16,860 bases of DNA from Acidimicrobiales bacterium (lineage in GTDB: Bacteria > Actinomycetota > Acidimicrobiia > Acidimicrobiales > Poriferisodaliceae). Location: positions 1 through 16,860 of the forward strand of contig JAHDHM010000032.1 of NCBI GenBank assembly GCA_020631315.1. Reading direction: 5' to 3'. A program made the translations under genes and the position numbers. Below the pieces are notes generated by a model. The model did no database searches and was not told where the DNA came from. It was given only the letters and a program-made list of their open reading frames with translations. Positions 1-7,448 of this stretch are shown in pieces. Every line of letters starts with the position of its first letter. Position 1 is the first letter of the stretch.

Positions 1-506
1 TCGAGCATGGCGTCGTCGACGACCGCGAAGTTGGTGTCGGGGTTCTCGGCGGCGGTGGCGATGACATCACCGGCGAAGAGGAAACCGACACCGATGACCA
101 GGTCGGAGACCTCGGCCTGCTGCTGCAGCAGCTCGGCACGGTTCGAACCGTCCTGGTTCGGCTCGGCCTCGGTGAAGGTGACGCCCAACTCGGCGGCGGC
201 GCGATCGATGCCAGCGGCGGCGGAGTCGTTGAACGACTGGTCACCACGACCACCGATGTCGAACGTCAGACCGACGTTGACGCCGATCATCTCATCCATC
301 CCGGCTTCGGTCGTGTCGGTCGTGGCCTCGGTGGTGGCCGGTGCTTCGGTGGTCTCAGCCGGAGCTTCGGTGGTCTCGGGTGCGGCGGTGGTCTCCGGCG
401 CAGCCGTCGTGTCGGCGGCGTCGCTGGCATCATCGCTGTCACCGCACGCGGCGGCGACGAGCGTGAAGGCCAACAGCAGCGCCATCAGCTTCATGAGTCG
501 CTTCAT
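1..506 (-). CDS. BMP-family ABC transporter substrate-binding lipoprotein (C-terminus cut by window edge)
   Basis: Only the first 168 residues are present. The product begins MKRLMKLMALLLAFTLVAAAC, a lipoprotein signal peptide with the lipidated Cys at residue 21. A Thr/Glu/Ala/Pro-rich linker follows (about residues 30-68, with repeated APETT-like units). The binding domain then starts with NVGLTFDIGGRGDQSFNDSA, which matches the opening of the BMP/PnrA family (PF02608). Members of that family capture nucleosides or related ligands outside the membrane for an ABC importer. The ATG is well supported by GGAGAGG 7 nt upstream on the minus strand. The transporter ATPase and permeases would be expected beyond the left edge. 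The family call is fairly firm; the ligand is not known. The plus-strand reading of this stretch is a shadow. Confidence 0.85.
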   Translation of the reverse strand, partial: MKRLMKLMALLLAFTLVAAACGDSDDASDAADTTAAPETTAAPETTEAPAETTEAPATTEATTDTTEAGMDEMIGVNVGLTFDIGGRGDQSFNDSAAAGIDRAAAELGVTFTEAEPNQDGSNRAELLQQQAEVSDLVIGVGFLFAGDVIATAAENPDTNFAVVDDAML

Positions 507-669
507 GGGGGTCCCTCTCCAGGTTTGTGGGGGTCGTGGCACCTGAGCCACGGCCGAGCGCGCGCAACAGGCGCCGCCCGGAATTGCGAAACCCTAGAGC
601 CGTCGCAGATCGTTTGCTAGTGCGCGTTCACCACCTTCACACGCTCGACACACGAGCGACAGGCGGGGC

Positions 670-1782
670 TCACGAACGGTGTCGGATCCCCGCTTCGACA
701 AGGGGGAAGCTCACGCTCAGTGCGTCCGGGTCGGCGAGCACGAACATGTCGTCGACGTACGGCGGGGTGACGACCGTCGACACCAGCGCAGCGGTCGCAG
801 CGACCGCTCCCTGCCATGCGCCCGCTGGGACGAGCGCCTGAGGGACCTGCCCTGAACGGGCATCTGGGCCGAGCACGAAGGTCCGAGGCCCGTCGTCATC
901 GATCACGAGCAGCTCGACAGGATCGCCGTGATGATGGAACCAGACCTCGTCGGCCGTCAGTCGATGCATGCGTGAGACGTGGCGGCCGCCGAGGGCATAG
1001 AGGATCGACGACCGCCGCTCGTCAACCATGGTTCGCCGGAAGAACCCGCCTTCTTCGGGCAGCGGTGCGAGGTCGTGCTGCTCGACGAGCTCCATCAGTG
1101 CACCGTCGGCACGCACTCCGACAGCGTGCTGCCGAACCCAGGCGTGCATGGCGATGCCCGAGGCCACGCCGGCGTTGATCGATCGCGTCGAACCGAACTG
1201 ACTGATGGACACGACCGCATCCGCCGCTTCTCGGACGGCCTCCGACAGTCCCGGTCCCTCCTGGCCGAACACCAACAGGCAGCGCTCCGGCAGCTGCGAC
1301 GTCTCGATCGGCACCGAACCCGGCAGGTTGTCGACGCCGACCACCACCAGGTCGTGCTCGCGTGCGTACCGTACGAGGCCGTCGACCTCCTCGTGATGGA
1401 GCACGTGCTGATACCGGTCGGTGACCATCGCACCGCGGCGGTTCCAGCGGCGGCGACCGACGATGTGCACCGCCCCGGCGAGGAACGCGTTCGCGTTCCT
1501 CACGACGGTGCCGATGTTCATGTCGTGCTCCCAGTTCTCGATGGCGACGTGGAACGGGTGCCGCCGCTCGTCGAGATCGGCGACGATCGCCTCACGAGTC
1601 CAGTAGCGGTAGCGGTCGACCACGTTGCGACGGTCACCGTCGCGCAGCAGTTCCGGATCCCACTGTTCGCCGTCGGGCCACGGCCCTTCCCACGGTCCGA
1701 CGCCCACCTCGCGTGGCGCCTGATCATCGGTCGCGCCGTCACCCGCAGGAGTGGCCGCCTCGGGTTCTACGCTCTCGTGCAT
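670..1782 (-). CDS. TrmH-like SPOUT RNA methyltransferase fused to a C-terminal Cupin_5 (DUF985) domain
   Basis: The product has 370 residues in two parts. Residues about 76-216 are a SpoU/TrmH-type RNA 2'-O-ribose methyltransferase. Motif 1 is NIGTVVRNANAF (89-100), motif 2 is LVFGQEGPGLS (170-180), and motif 3 is ISQFGSTRSINAGVASGIAM (193-212), which forms the knotted SAM site. Residues about 230-362 match Cupin_5/DUF985: PLPEEGGFFRRT (240-251), SRMHRLTADEVWFHHHGDPVELL (270-292, a family hallmark) and VPQALVPAGAWQ (313-324). Both halves are in one uninterrupted frame. Stand-alone TrmH proteins usually end near the first domain, so the cupin is extra. The first 30 residues are low-complexity and acidic, so a start further in (a GTG near residue 27) is possible. 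The annotated ATG has no Shine-Dalgarno and shares CATG with the divergent ATPase gene. The RNA target and the role of the cupin are unknown. Confidence 0.85.
   Translation of the reverse strand: MHESVEPEAATPAGDGATDDQAPREVGVGPWEGPWPDGEQWDPELLRDGDRRNVVDRYRYWTREAIVADLDERRHPFHVAIENWEHDMNIGTVVRNANAFLAGAVHIVGRRRWNRRGAMVTDRYQHVLHHEEVDGLVRYAREHDLVVVGVDNLPGSVPIETSQLPERCLLVFGQEGPGLSEAVREAADAVVSISQFGSTRSINAGVASGIAMHAWVRQHAVGVRADGALMELVEQHDLAPLPEEGGFFRRTMVDERRSSILYALGGRHVSRMHRLTADEVWFHHHGDPVELLVIDDDGPRTFVLGPDARSGQVPQALVPAGAWQGAVAATAALVSTVVTPPYVDDMFVLADPDALSVSFPLVEAGIRHRS
1768..1773 (+). promoter_or_regulatory. Possible leaderless -10 box of the HerA-like gene
   Basis: TACGCT fits the actinobacterial -10 pattern TANNNT and ends 7 nt before the ATG at 1781. 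There is no usable Shine-Dalgarno in front of that ATG. Together these suggest transcription starting at or next to the start codon. No convincing -35 is seen. Confidence 0.35.
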
Positions 1783-4219
1783 GGTCGAAGTGCCCCGCGG
1801 ATCGTTCTATCTCGGTGAGGTCGTCGGTGACGACGGTCGGACCGGTGAGCCGGTGCTGTACGACAGCGACCATCTCACCACGCACGGCGTGATCGTCGGC
1901 ATGACCGGCAGCGGCAAGACCGGCCTCGGCGTCGGTCTGCTCGAAGAGGCGCTCCTGTCGGGCATCCCGACCATCGTCCTCGACCCCAAGGGCGACATGG
2001 GCAACCTGGCCCTCACGTTCCCCGATCTGGCGCCGGCGAACTTCGAGCCGTGGATCAGCGAGGACGCTGCCGAGTCGAACGGTCGGACCGTCGCCGAGCA
2101 GGCCGCGGCCACCGCCGAGATGTGGAAGAACGGCCTCGCTGACTGGGGCGTCGAGCCGTCACGCATCCGTGAGCTGCGCGAGGCGCCGGTCACGATCTAC
2201 ACGCCCGGTTCGTCGGCCGGCTGCCCGATGAACGTCATCGGCTCGCTCGCCGCGCCCGACGACCTCGACGACATGGAGGACGTGCGCGACGAGATCGAGG
2301 GCTTCGTCACCAGCATCCTCACCCTCGTCGGCATCACGGCCGACCCGCTGTCCAGCCGCGAACACATCCTGCTGTCGAACCTGATCGAGCAGTCGTGGTC
2401 GCAGGGCCAGGACCTCGATCTCGCCACGCTCGTCGGCCAGGTGATGAACCCACCGATGCGCAAGCTCGGTGTGTTCGAGATCGACCAGTTCTTCCCCGCC
2501 GACGACCGCATGAAACTCGCGATGCGACTCAACGGTGTGATCGCCTCGCCGTCGTTCTCGGCATGGACCGAGGGCCCTGCGATCGACATCGACGCGATGA
2601 CCCGCACCAGCGACGGCCGTCCGCGTTGCGCCGTCATCACCCTCGCCCACCTCTCCGACGACGAGCGGCAGTTCGTCGTGACGCTGATCCTGTCGAAGCT
2701 CATCACCTGGATGCGCGGGCAGGCCGGCAGCAGTGACCTGCGGATGCTCCTGTACATGGACGAGGTGTTCGGCTTCCTGCCGCCGACCGCCGCGCCGCCG
2801 TCGAAGAAGCCACTGCTCACGCTCCTGAAGCAGGCCCGCGCCTTCGGCGTCGGCGTCGTGCTGTCCACCCAGAACCCGGTCGACCTCGACTACAAGGCCC
2901 TGTCCAACACCGGCACCTGGATGATCGGCCGCCTCCAGACCGAGCGTGACAAGCAGCGCCTCATGGACGGCCTCACCGCCGCGTCGGGAGGCGTCGACGT
3001 CGGCGAGCTCACCGACACCATCAGCGGTCTGCCCAAGCGGACCTTCGTGCTGCACGAAACCCGCGGCAAGGGCCCGAAGGTGTTCAACACCCGATGGGTG
3101 ATGAGCTACCTCGCCGGCCCGATGTCGCGTGATCAGATCGAACGCGTGGCCGCCACCCAGGACACGCCCGTCCTGCCCGAGACGCCGAGCGTCAGCTCGC
3201 CGAGCTCGTCACCCGCAGCGGCCGCGGCCACCGCACCCGCCGCGGCGCCGGCAGCGCCGGCCGGACCGCAGCTCGCCGACGACGAGACCGACGTCATGCC
3301 CGAGGTCGCCGACGGCACCAGGGTCGCATTCGTCGACCCCGGAGCACCCTGGGCGCGAGACGCCGGCGCCGACGTCCGCTCACTGCGCTTCGAACCGGCA
3401 CTTGTCGCCCGCGTGAACCTGCTCTTCGACGACGAGAAGTCCGGCCTGCGACAGACCGAGGAGTTCGAGTCGATCCTGCACCCACTGACGGACTTCCCGG
3501 ACCCCGAGGCCGGCTTCGTCGTCGACTACGACGACCGCGACCTCGTCCGCGACGCGCCGGACGGTGCGATCTACGCCATCACCGACGCCCGCATCGACAC
3601 GAAGACGTACTTCAACAAGTACACGACCGCGCTGCGCGACCACCTGTATCGGAACCTCACCGTCGACCTCCTCGCCAACACCGAGCTGAAGGCGTTCGGG
3701 CGGCCCGGCGAGACCGCCGAGCAGTTCGCCCGACGGTGCCAGGACCTCGCCGACGACGGCGCCGACAAGGCGGCCGCGACGCTGCGAGACAAGTACGACG
3801 CCAAGCTCGACCGAGCAGAGCTCGCGCTCGCCAAGGCCGAAGACCGCCACCGGGAGCTCGAGGCCGACGCGTCGAATCGCAAGAAGGACGAGCTGCTCTC
3901 GGGCGCCGGGTCGCTCCTGAGTGTCTTCCTGGGCGGCCGCAAGAAGTCACGCAGCCTCGCCGGCAAGCTCGGCGGTATCGGCCGACGCCGTTCGCAGAGC
4001 AACAAGGCCGGTGAGCGTCTCCGTTCCGCCGAGAACCGGGTGAGCGACGCGGTCGAGAAGATCGGTGCCCTCGAAGACGAACTCGCAGAGGAGCTGGCCG
4101 AGATCACCGACGAGTGGGACGCCAAGGCCGAGGCCATCACGGTGCTGGAGATCGGGCTGGAGAAGACCGACGTCCAGGTCGACGAGGTGGTCCTCGCCTG
4201 GCTGCCGGTCAGTCGCTGA
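1781..4219 (+). CDS. HerA-like (DUF87-type) ATPase with C-terminal coiled coils
   Basis: The product has 812 residues from the ATG at 1781; a GTG at 1751 would add ten residues and run further into the divergent gene. An N-terminal strand segment (FYLGEVVG) precedes the Walker A motif GMTGSGKT (residues 40-47), then IVLDPKGDMG, which is typical of HerA/FtsK-fold ATPases. Walker B is LLYMDE (D327, E328), and a polar STQNP motif follows QARAFGVGV near residues 351-366. A Pro/Ala/Ser linker (about 459-497) leads to an uncharacterised region. The tail has two charged helical stretches likely to form coiled coils (about 657-703 and 740-795), separated by a short hydrophobic and basic segment. The family is known for hexameric DNA translocases, but no NurA nuclease lies nearby, so partner and task are open. 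The next gene starts 3 bp later, suggesting an operon. Confidence 0.8.
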   Translation: MVEVPRGSFYLGEVVGDDGRTGEPVLYDSDHLTTHGVIVGMTGSGKTGLGVGLLEEALLSGIPTIVLDPKGDMGNLALTFPDLAPANFEPWISEDAAESNGRTVAEQAAATAEMWKNGLADWGVEPSRIRELREAPVTIYTPGSSAGCPMNVIGSLAAPDDLDDMEDVRDEIEGFVTSILTLVGITADPLSSREHILLSNLIEQSWSQGQDLDLATLVGQVMNPPMRKLGVFEIDQFFPADDRMKLAMRLNGVIASPSFSAWTEGPAIDIDAMTRTSDGRPRCAVITLAHLSDDERQFVVTLILSKLITWMRGQAGSSDLRMLLYMDEVFGFLPPTAAPPSKKPLLTLLKQARAFGVGVVLSTQNPVDLDYKALSNTGTWMIGRLQTERDKQRLMDGLTAASGGVDVGELTDTISGLPKRTFVLHETRGKGPKVFNTRWVMSYLAGPMSRDQIERVAATQDTPVLPETPSVSSPSSSPAAAAATAPAAAPAAPAGPQLADDETDVMPEVADGTRVAFVDPGAPWARDAGADVRSLRFEPALVARVNLLFDDEKSGLRQTEEFESILHPLTDFPDPEAGFVVDYDDRDLVRDAPDGAIYAITDARIDTKTYFNKYTTALRDHLYRNLTVDLLANTELKAFGRPGETAEQFARRCQDLADDGADKAAATLRDKYDAKLDRAELALAKAEDRHRELEADASNRKKDELLSGAGSLLSVFLGGRKKSRSLAGKLGGIGRRRSQSNKAGERLRSAENRVSDAVEKIGALEDELAEELAEITDEWDAKAEAITVLEIGLEKTDVQVDEVVLAWLPVSR

Positions 4220-4222
4220 CAG

Positions 4223-5035
4223 GTGACTGCGACCACCGACAGGACGTTCACCTGCCGAAACAGCATCCGCACCGGCGCAGCGGCGCTGGCCGTCGTGAAC
4301 GCGATCGCCGTGCTCGTCGCGCTCGCAGTCGCCGTGATCGCCGAACCGGTGGCGCTGCTGTTCGTGCTGTTGTTCGCCTGGGGTGGGATCGAAGCAGGAC
4401 GTGCTGCCTGGGTGAATCGCCACGAGCTCACGGTCGCCGACGGCTCGTTGCGCATCACTGGGCCCGGCGGTGCCGTCGACGTGCCGTTCGACCGGATCGT
4501 GTGGACGGGTCTCACCCGGCGGGGACTGGTCGTCGACACGATCGACGGCCGGGCCGACTTCTTCGATCAGGACTGGGCCACGACGATCGAGGCACATGAC
4601 GTGCTGCGACTGCGGGTCGGTCAGCAGCGGCCCGATCGCGTGGTCGTCCACGACGATCTGCGGCTGGCGTCGGGACGCTTCGTCATCGCCGCTGGGACGG
4701 GGACGATGTTCCTCGGGTTGAGCCTCATCGCGCTCGCCGCCGACGTCTCGATCGGGGAACGACTCGGCGTGCTCTCCACGACGGTGCCCATCGCAGCACT
4801 GGCACTCGTCGGCGCCTGGCGTCGGCTTCGTCGTCCGCTGTCACTCGAGGTGACCGCCGACGGCGGCGAGGCCCGACGGTTGTTCGGCAGTGCCAGCTCA
4901 ACCGGGTCGGCAGAGGTCGTGGCTGCGCCGACGGTCGTGCAACGCCTCGCCGGATCGGACCCCGCGACCGCCCTCGCCGTCGGTCGCCTTCGCGGCCCGG
5001 CCGCAGCTCCCGGCAGCTTCGACCACCTCGTCTGA
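4223..5035 (+). CDS. Membrane protein with a PH-like domain between two hydrophobic hairpins
   Basis: The product has 270 residues from a GTG start 3 bp after the ATPase stop, so the two genes are probably co-transcribed and translationally linked. Residues about 17-64 and 153-206 are strongly hydrophobic, and each can form a pair of membrane helices. Between them, residues about 67-130 read as a beta-rich segment (HELTVADGSLRITG..VPFDRIVWTGL) similar in style to bacterial PH domains (bPH). That likeness is weak and judged by pattern only. A soluble tail of about 60 residues, rich in Ala, Gly and Ser, follows. Its position suggests it could anchor or regulate the HerA-like ATPase at the membrane, but this is inference from gene order. 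No catalytic motif is seen. Confidence 0.7.
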   Translation: MTATTDRTFTCRNSIRTGAAALAVVNAIAVLVALAVAVIAEPVALLFVLLFAWGGIEAGRAAWVNRHELTVADGSLRITGPGGAVDVPFDRIVWTGLTRRGLVVDTIDGRADFFDQDWATTIEAHDVLRLRVGQQRPDRVVVHDDLRLASGRFVIAAGTGTMFLGLSLIALAADVSIGERLGVLSTTVPIAALALVGAWRRLRRPLSLEVTADGGEARRLFGSASSTGSAEVVAAPTVVQRLAGSDPATALAVGRLRGPAAAPGSFDHLV

Positions 5036-5124
5036 GCAGCCGCGCCGAGCCCGCGCCGAGCACGCCCGGAGAGCGCCCGGTAGGCGCCCGGTTCACGTCA
5101 GGTAGCCACACGCGGCCATTCGTA

Positions 5125-5140
5125 CGGTCACTTCTGACCG
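5125..5140. promoter_or_regulatory. Inverted repeat in the GH44 leader
   Basis: CGGTCA-CTTC-TGACCG is a perfect 6-bp inverted repeat. It overlaps a possible -10 box (TACGGT, 5123-5128) and ends 2 bases before the ribosome binding site GAGAGG (5143-5148). It could be an operator or an RNA hairpin controlling access to the start. Confidence 0.35.
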
Positions 5141-5155
5141 ACGAGAGGACACGCC

Positions 5156-7390
5156 GTGACCGCCATCTTCCGACTCATCGCCATCTCCCTGGCCCTCCTG
5201 CCGACGCTGCCCGCCGTGGCCGGCGCCGGCACGCCGGACCGCTACGAGGTCGTGTTCCACGAACACCTCGTGGACGGCTGGAACGACTGGTCGTGGGGCC
5301 ATGTCGAGATCGGTGCCGACGACCGCTCGTGGGGCGGCCGTCACTCGATCGCCATGCACCTGGGCCCATGGGAGGGCCTGCTGCTGCAACGCGACGACGC
5401 CATCGAGCTCGGCGCCGGTGCGGTGAGCTTCGCGATCCACGCCGAGCAGTCGGTGACGCTGTGGCTCACCACCATCGACCGCAACGGGCACGAGAGCCCG
5501 CGCCAGACCATCCACCTCGACCCGTGGAACTGGACCGTTGTCGAAGCATCAGCCGCCGACCTCGGCTGGCCGAACGACATCAGCGAGATCCAGCTTCAGC
5601 ACGCCGGCTCCGGACACAGCGGCCGCGTGCACGTCGACAACCTGGGCATCGACGTGGCGCCAACGCAGACTGGTCGCGACGAGCCCCTCCCGCAGCCTGA
5701 CGCTCCGACGACGACCACCGCCCCACCCACGACGGCAGCCCCGACACCCACCACCACACCGACGCCCACGACGCCGATCTCGGGTGCGACGACGCGCATC
5801 GACCTCGACGGCGGACGCATCGAGCGGGTGTCGACCGATCCGTACACCCGTGAGCAGTCGGTCCACGTCGTCGACTTCCCACACGCCATCGACGACCGGG
5901 TCTACGGCCTGAACTTCGCCTCGGAGGCGCTGGTCGAGGAGCTCGGCACCGGCGTCCACCGCTGGGGCGGCAACTCCGCCGAGCGGTTCAACCCCCAGAA
6001 CGACGCCAGCATCATCGGCGCCGACTGGTACTTCATGTCGTTCGTCGACGAGTTCGACGCCGAACACCGCTTCGAGGAGCGCAACGAGGCCGCAGGTGTC
6101 GAGACCCACTTCCAGATCCCGATCATGGGCTGGATCACCCGCGACGCCGACACGACCTGCGGGTTCGACATCGCCGCTGCGGGCCTGCAGGACGAGCAGT
6201 TCGCCCACTTCGACGATCCGTCGCTCGTCTGCGGCAACGGCTTCAGCAACGGCGAGCAGCTGCCACCCGCACCGGAGCGCACCTCGATGCAGGTCGGACC
6301 GTCGTTCGTGACCGACTGGGTCCGCGAGCTCGTGGACCGCCACGGTTCGGCTGCCGACGGCGGTGTCGAGGCCTACGCACTGGGCAACGAGCCCAACCTG
6401 TGGGCCGACACCCATCGCGACATCTGGGCCGCCCCGCCCGAGCGCGACGAGATCATCGAGCGCAACATCACCCACGCCGCCGCCGTGAAGGACGGCGACC
6501 CGACGGCAGCGACCTACGGCCCTGCCCTGTGGGGAGGCTCCAGCTACTTCGGCACCAGCGCCGAGTTCGATCGTGAGGAGTTCGCCGGATCGAACGAGAC
6601 GTTCGTCGCCGAGTACCTGCGTGAGATGCGTCTGGCCTCCGAGGCCGAGGGTCGCCGCCTGCTCGACGGCCTCGACATCCACTTCTACGACGGCCGCACC
6701 TACCCGACCGGCCCGGCCGACCAGCGGCTCGAAGCGACCCGCAGCCTGTGGGACAACGGCTACGTGCCCGTCGACTGGTGGGCCGTCGAGATCGCCGACT
6801 GGCCCTCCGAGGAGCGCTGGGAGGGCATGGCGCTGATCCCCCGGATGAAGTCCCTGATCGACCTGCACTTCCCCGGCACCGAGCTGTCGATCAGCGAATA
6901 CAACTTCGGCTCACTCGACACGATCGACGGGGCGATCGCCCAGGCCGACGCACTCGGCATCTTCGGTCGAGAAGGTGTCGACCGGGCGATGCTCTGGGAC
7001 CCGCTCGACCCGCCGAGCACGCCCGAGGAAGCGGAGTACCTCGCCCGTCCCGGCATGTTCGCCTTCCGCATGTTCCTGAACGCCGACGGCGCCGGCGAGC
7101 GATTCGGAGACGAAGCGCTGTTCGTCGAGACCTCCGATGAGGCGGCGGTCTCGGTCTTCGCCGCCCGACGCAGCGACGGTGTGATCACCGTGATGCTGAT
7201 CAACAAGACCGACACGACACGCACCGAACTGGTCGACCTCGACGGCCTGGACGGATCCGCACGCGGCTTCCGCTACGACGAGTCCGACCTCAGCGGCATC
7301 CAGCAGTTCGACCCGATCCTGGACGGCGGTGCCCTCGACATCGACCTGCCGCCGATGTCCATCTCGATGGTGGTGATCGACGCCGCCTGA
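5156..7390 (+). CDS. Secreted glycoside hydrolase family 44 (endoglucanase/xyloglucanase type) with N-terminal carbohydrate-binding-like domain
   Basis: The product has 744 residues. The GTG start has GAGAGG 7 nt upstream and gives a signal peptide (about 1-24, hydrophobic core then AVAGAG). Residues about 30-168 look like a beta-sandwich carbohydrate-binding domain (many Trp, and HVDNLGI at its end). A Thr/Pro linker (about 183-207) leads to a GH44 catalytic module (about 214-744). Its hallmarks are VYGLNFA, HRWGGNSAERFNPQND, YALGNEPNLW with the likely acid/base E412, and LSISEYNFGS with the likely nucleophile E581. These match the NEP and SEY motifs of characterised GH44 enzymes. The family cleaves beta-1,4-glucans such as cellulose, xyloglucan or mannan; the true substrate cannot be read from sequence. 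A final beta domain (about 660-744) completes the fold. The gene stands alone, without a sugar transporter beside it. Confidence 0.9.
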   Translation: MTAIFRLIAISLALLPTLPAVAGAGTPDRYEVVFHEHLVDGWNDWSWGHVEIGADDRSWGGRHSIAMHLGPWEGLLLQRDDAIELGAGAVSFAIHAEQSVTLWLTTIDRNGHESPRQTIHLDPWNWTVVEASAADLGWPNDISEIQLQHAGSGHSGRVHVDNLGIDVAPTQTGRDEPLPQPDAPTTTTAPPTTAAPTPTTTPTPTTPISGATTRIDLDGGRIERVSTDPYTREQSVHVVDFPHAIDDRVYGLNFASEALVEELGTGVHRWGGNSAERFNPQNDASIIGADWYFMSFVDEFDAEHRFEERNEAAGVETHFQIPIMGWITRDADTTCGFDIAAAGLQDEQFAHFDDPSLVCGNGFSNGEQLPPAPERTSMQVGPSFVTDWVRELVDRHGSAADGGVEAYALGNEPNLWADTHRDIWAAPPERDEIIERNITHAAAVKDGDPTAATYGPALWGGSSYFGTSAEFDREEFAGSNETFVAEYLREMRLASEAEGRRLLDGLDIHFYDGRTYPTGPADQRLEATRSLWDNGYVPVDWWAVEIADWPSEERWEGMALIPRMKSLIDLHFPGTELSISEYNFGSLDTIDGAIAQADALGIFGREGVDRAMLWDPLDPPSTPEEAEYLARPGMFAFRMFLNADGAGERFGDEALFVETSDEAAVSVFAARRSDGVITVMLINKTDTTRTELVDLDGLDGSARGFRYDESDLSGIQQFDPILDGGALDIDLPPMSISMVVIDAA

Positions 7391-7403
7391 CCCCTCCGAC
7401 CGA

Positions 7404-7428
7404 CCGGTGCCGCGACGCTGACCACCGG
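7404..7428 (+). terminator. Weak hairpin after the GH44 gene
   Basis: CCGGTG (7404-7409) can pair with CACCGG (7423-7428) across a 13-nt loop, 14 bases after the GH44 stop. There is no U-tract, so it is only a possible terminator. Confidence 0.2.
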
Positions 7429-7448
7429 ACCGGGTTCAATGGTCGTCC

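Noticed and set aside
5041..5091. Short direct repeats CGCGCCGAGC (twice) and GCGCCCGG (twice) before the GH44 gene
   Set aside because: Too short and too GC-biased to distinguish from chance in this genome.
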